Assembly (NCBI GenBank): GCA_947307285.1
Contig: CAMZIS010000052.1
Coordinates: 1 to 7,614 of the forward strand
DNA length: 7,614 bases
From: an uncultured Peptococcaceae bacterium
GTDB lineage: Bacteria > Bacillota > Dehalobacteriia > UBA4068
Reading direction: 5' to 3'
The notes beneath the pieces are model-generated. The model made no database searches, had not been told where the DNA came from, and was given only the letters and a program-made list of their open reading frames with translations. Positions 5,305 through 7,614 of this stretch are shown one piece after another. The first letter of the stretch is position 1. Every line of letters starts with the position of its first letter. The position numbers and the translations under genes were made by a program.

Positions 5305-6957
5305 TCAGTTGTATCCGTATATCTTCAGCAGCTTTTTCGACGGGGCCGCTGTGGAACTGAGAGGCAGGTTCAACTGGTCGTTCGTGTTGCTGCAGTACAA
5401 AACCTCCTGCAAGTTGCCTTCGCTGTCGGTCACGCACTGGCTGACGATGACCACGTGAGGGCTCTCGGAAATATCCTTATCCTCTGACGAGAGCATGAAG
5501 ATGACGTCGCCCGGCTGGGCGAAATAGACCCAGAGATCCTCCCCGGTCACGATATCGCCGTTTCTCATATAATCCGCAAACATGGGGATGTAGACCCAGG
5601 AGGCGGTATAGCCGGTCTTAGCGGATTCCTCGTCATGAACGTCGCTGAAAAATTTCCACTGATAAGGGCTTGCGTCGTCCATGGGTACGCCGCCGGCATG
5701 GATGCACTGGGAAACGAAATTGGCGCAGTTGCTTTCAAAATCGCCGTACTCTCCGTTTCTGGTCAGCGCGTATTTCAGGGCATAGGAACCGGCCTGCTCC
5801 CGGTCGTATGGGTGGGCGCAGCTGAGCTCAGGGCATTGGGCTCCGGCATTGATCTGCGCCTTTTCCTCTTCGTATCTTTTCTGCGCCTCCAAGGAGGCGG
5901 TCACATATTTATCAAGCAGCTGATCTATGCTCTCCCGGTCGGAAGCGTCCATCTCCATGAAGAACTGGAAAGCGCCTTCCTCCCGGTGCAGCTCGGCGAT
6001 AGCGTATCGACCGTCTTCCTGTTTCAGCGTAAAGCTGTTGGCCAAATCAGTCTGGCGGCTCTCCACATCATCCAGGAAATGGTACTTCATGACCATATCT
6101 TCCGTGAAGCTGACTTTAACGCTGCCGTCGGCTTGGTTTTCTACGCCGGTGATATCTAAAGCGTAGCCGCAGTCGTCCATGCGCAGGTCGTTTTCCACCT
6201 GGCTGCGGTAATCCACCGTAGCGGCCACCGCAGATTCCGCAAGATAAACCTGATCGGAAGCATCCTGGGCAAAGAATCCGGAAAGATCATAGCACTGCAG
6301 GTATTTCAAAGAACGGTAATACAGATCAAGAAAACCGGTTATGGGCTGAAGCAACGCCTGATCTTTCTCATCAAGATTATTCACTTCCCGGCAGTAGCTG
6401 AAATCATCCTCCACCACCAGCACCTGCCGCTCTACGCTGGCCGTATTGCCGCTGCTGTCGCTGGCGGTGTAAACGATGGCGTACTCCCCTGCCGCCGCCG
6501 TATCCACGTTATCGCTGACCCGGACCCGGTCCGTCATATCACCATCGTAATTATCCGTAACAACCACTCCGGGATCGATCATTTCTTCCCCCACTGGCGT
6601 GATGATAGATCGGCCCACCAGTTCGATCTCCGGCGCCAGGGTATCGGCCACGATGACGGTCCGGTAACGGTGCTGCAATAGCCAGCTGTAAGTCAGCTTA
6701 TAGACGCCGGGCTTGCCGGTGTCCAAGTTGCCTGTGCCCTTGATATGCTCGCTGGTCAGGATGTTGGTCGCGCCCGGGTCGTCATAATCCGTATTGACTT
6801 CCACCGTCACGGTAGCATCGCCGTTGACGCGGATGAAAAACGGGACGAGCAGAAAAACCAGCACAGTCGATATCAGCAGCAGGCTGAACAAAGCGATGAT
6901 AAGCCGTTTCTTCCTTTTCGGGGCTATGTTTTCAGTTGTGGAGTCAGAGACAGTCAT
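5305..6957 (-). CDS. Membrane-anchored surface protein with two Ig-like (DUF5011) domains and a C-terminal amidase_6 domain
   Basis: The protein has 550 residues. It has a basic N terminus (KRKKR, 14-18), one membrane segment (19-42), and then an extracellular part. Two DUF5011-like Ig folds follow: about 44-104 (DYDDPGATN, GVYKLTYSW) and 108-183 (DPGVVVTDNYDGD, GEYAIVYTASDSSGNTA). A middle region (about 190-335) with an alpha segment and then beta strands may be NTF2-like. The C-terminal 387-550 matches the putative amidase domain amidase_6, an NlpC/P60-type cysteine hydrolase: C411 in NCANFVSQC, H501 in SPHVVIVSQ, and a polar CSNTND (522-527) where relatives carry a third catalytic residue. 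N410 replaces the more usual Asp. A role in cleaving peptidoglycan peptide or amide bonds is likely from the family but not shown. The ATG lacks a good Shine-Dalgarno site. The promoter is at 7008-7037. Confidence 0.85.
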   Translation of the reverse strand: MTVSDSTTENIAPKRKKRLIIALFSLLLISTVLVFLLVPFFIRVNGDATVTVEVNTDYDDPGATNILTSEHIKGTGNLDTGKPGVYKLTYSWLLQHRYRTVIVADTLAPEIELVGRSIITPVGEEMIDPGVVVTDNYDGDMTDRVRVSDNVDTAAAGEYAIVYTASDSSGNTASVERQVLVVEDDFSYCREVNNLDEKDQALLQPITGFLDLYYRSLKYLQCYDLSGFFAQDASDQVYLAESAVAATVDYRSQVENDLRMDDCGYALDITGVENQADGSVKVSFTEDMVMKYHFLDDVESRQTDLANSFTLKQEDGRYAIAELHREEGAFQFFMEMDASDRESIDQLLDKYVTASLEAQKRYEEEKAQINAGAQCPELSCAHPYDREQAGSYALKYALTRNGEYGDFESNCANFVSQCIHAGGVPMDDASPYQWKFFSDVHDEESAKTGYTASWVYIPMFADYMRNGDIVTGEDLWVYFAQPGDVIFMLSSEDKDISESPHVVIVSQCVTDSEGNLQEVLYCSNTNDQLNLPLSSTAAPSKKLLKIYGYN

Positions 6958-7007
6958 ATGTAAAAAAAGAGGCGCGCTTACGTATGCTTAGATCCAGCAT
7001 TTCTCAT

Positions 7008-7037
7008 ATAATAGCAACCGTAAATAAGGTATTTCAA
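7008..7037 (-). promoter_or_regulatory. Promoter of the amidase_6 surface protein gene
   Basis: On the - strand, TTGAAA (7032-7037) and TATTAT (7008-7013) are separated by 18 bp. Transcription would start near 7000, giving a leader of about 43 nt to the ATG at 6957. Confidence 0.55.
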
Positions 7038-7063
7038 GGTCTTGGCATAATATCCTTCAACGC

Positions 7064-7159
7064 ATGCGGATCGGCAGGCAATTTGATCTGAGCCGGCTGT
7101 CAGACGCGATTAATGAAAGCGAAATGGCGGCTATGTGTTTTATTGCCCTGGTCAATTAA
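7064..7159 (+). other. Short open frame of 31 codons, possible gene remnant or small peptide
   Basis: ATG at 7064 to TAA at 7157-7159 encodes 31 residues beginning MRIGRQFDLSRL and ending MCFIALVN. The frame is open back to 7028. Codons such as CGG, CTG, AGC and GCG are like those of the real genes here, in contrast to the AT-rich sequence that follows. There is no ribosome binding site before the ATG, and I do not recognise the peptide. It may be the tail of a lost gene or chance. Confidence 0.2.
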
Positions 7160-7364
7160 TCATATAATATCGCAACAAATCATAAGAATAACAGAATAAA
7201 AAACTCTTTCGCAGCTCTTTATATTCTTTACCTAATTATTTATAACCTGCTTTTAAGATAACAGCAGATATATGATACTCTGTCAAATGACTAATCTTGT
7301 GAGAACATAATAGATAAAGTGCCTTATCAAATTCATTTCATATTTTTACTTTTATGGTCTAAAA

Positions 7365-7384
7365 ATTAGTGATATATGACTAAT
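7365..7384. repeat. Palindrome ATTAGT-N8-ACTAAT, candidate operator
   Basis: A 6-bp inverted repeat has an 8-bp spacer and ends 19 bp before the candidate -10 box of the XRE gene. Its right half, in the 9-mer ATGACTAAT (7376-7384), recurs exactly at 7287-7295. Spaced half-sites of this size are typical of XRE repressor operators. Autoregulation is inference. Confidence 0.4.
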
Positions 7385-7403
7385 AACTGCTAGATGAATA
7401 GTT

Positions 7404-7409
7404 TATAAT
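7404..7409 (+). promoter_or_regulatory. Candidate -10 box of the XRE regulator gene
   Basis: A perfect TATAAT lies 55 nt before the XRE start codon. No good -35 hexamer is found 16-18 bp upstream, so the promoter would be weak or activator-dependent. In such AT-rich sequence a TATAAT can occur by chance. Confidence 0.35.
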
Positions 7410-7442
7410 GTATATACAAATATTTATACAGCAGTAATACTT

Positions 7443-7452
7443 TATCATGATA
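7443..7452. repeat. Perfect palindrome TATCATGATA at the XRE ribosome binding site
   Basis: A 10-bp perfect palindrome abuts the Shine-Dalgarno AGGAG (7452-7456). It could be an operator half-site cluster for autorepression or a chance palindrome in AT-rich DNA. Confidence 0.35.
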
Positions 7453-7464
7453 GGAGTGATGACG

Positions 7465-7614
7465 ATGAATACGCAGGAAGCTGTTTCAAAACGCATCAAC
7501 CAGCTTTGTAATGATAAGGGAATTACGCCTAACGGCATCAGCAATATATCGGCAGTGCCGCAATCAACTGTCAAAAGCATACTTAACGGGGAAAGCAAAA
7601 ACCCCGGTATCGTG
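7465..7614 (+). CDS. XRE/Cro-type helix-turn-helix regulator, 5' part only
   Basis: The first 50 codons are present and the window ends in frame. The product starts MNTQEAVSKRINQLC and continues through a helix-turn-helix of the XRE (Cro/CI) type: GITPNGISNIS, then the recognition helix VPQSTVKSILNGESKNPGI. The pattern PQSTVxSIxxGESKNP is common in small Clostridia XRE regulators, which bind DNA as dimers. AGGAG (7452-7456) is 8 nt before the ATG at 7465; another in-frame ATG at 7459 is too close to that site. The gene is preceded by palindromes that could be its own operators. Whether a further domain follows cannot be seen. Confidence 0.85.
   Translation, partial: MNTQEAVSKRINQLCNDKGITPNGISNISAVPQSTVKSILNGESKNPGIV

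Larger units (their letters stand above)
6958..7464. other. Divergent intergenic region without a convincing gene
   Basis: The region lies between the amidase gene (leftward) and the XRE gene (rightward). It holds the amidase promoter (7008-7037) and a GC-richer patch (about 7060-7135) with a 31-codon open frame. From about 7160 to 7460 it is very AT-rich with several short palindromes and repeats. No tRNA, terminator with T-run, or insertion-sequence end is seen. Confidence 0.6.

Noticed and set aside
7380..7598. A 72-codon - strand open frame over the XRE gene start
   Set aside because: It overlaps the XRE helix-turn-helix coding sequence and reads into AT-rich DNA giving an Ile/Tyr/Ser-rich tail; it is a shadow frame.
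1..7614. CRISPR array, tRNA, rRNA, transposase or riboswitch
   Set aside because: No regularly spaced repeats, cloverleaf, rRNA-like or transposase sequence was found on either strand. The leaders are short and show no aptamer core that I recognise.

Overview
The window reads as a piece of chromosome from a low-to-mid GC Gram-positive anaerobe, most likely a Clostridia-class Bacillota. The reasons are the AAGGAGG-type ribosome binding sites, the protein families present (MATE transporter fused to an RsbW-like ATPase, YdeI/OmdA protein, DUF5011-amidase_6 surface protein, Clostridia-type XRE regulator) and the single-membrane style anchors. This is inference from family content; no rRNA or other marker gene is present.

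Left to centre (1-4830) is a one-directional run of six genes on the + strand. It starts from a good promoter (TTGAAT, 17 bp, TATAAT, 45-73) and ends at a clear Rho-independent terminator (4793-4830). Order: MATE-family efflux protein with a C-terminal serine-kinase/anti-sigma type ATPase domain; GNAT acetyltransferase with an unexplained 63-residue leader; a 69-residue protein resembling immunity protein Imm32; a YdeI/OmdA 'bacteriocin-protection' family protein; a small P-loop kinase-like protein; an integral-membrane isoprenylcysteine-methyltransferase-like enzyme. Gaps are 13-72 nt, so at least the first four genes look co-transcribed. The theme is compatible with export, modification and self-protection against small toxic molecules or peptides, but no toxin gene is visible and the link is only contextual.

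Centre to right (4826-6957) holds two genes on the - strand, convergent with the run above: a large membrane-anchored protein with two Ig-like domains and a C-terminal amidase_6 cysteine-peptidase-like domain (5305-6957), followed by a 136-residue membrane-anchored protein of unknown function with its own extended -10 promoter. Both probably act on the outer face of the cytoplasmic membrane or in the wall.

The right end (6958-7464) is about 500 bp without a convincing gene. It carries the - strand promoter of the amidase gene, a short GC-richer island with a 31-codon open frame, and then a strongly AT-rich stretch with several short palindromes and repeats. It leads into the first 50 codons of an XRE-type HTH regulator that runs off the window.

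Nothing in the window is a CRISPR array, tRNA, rRNA or recognisable insertion sequence. The most interesting items are the transporter-ATPase fusion, the putative protection gene run, the paired 13-bp palindromes at 3972-4008, and the palindrome-rich region in front of the XRE gene.
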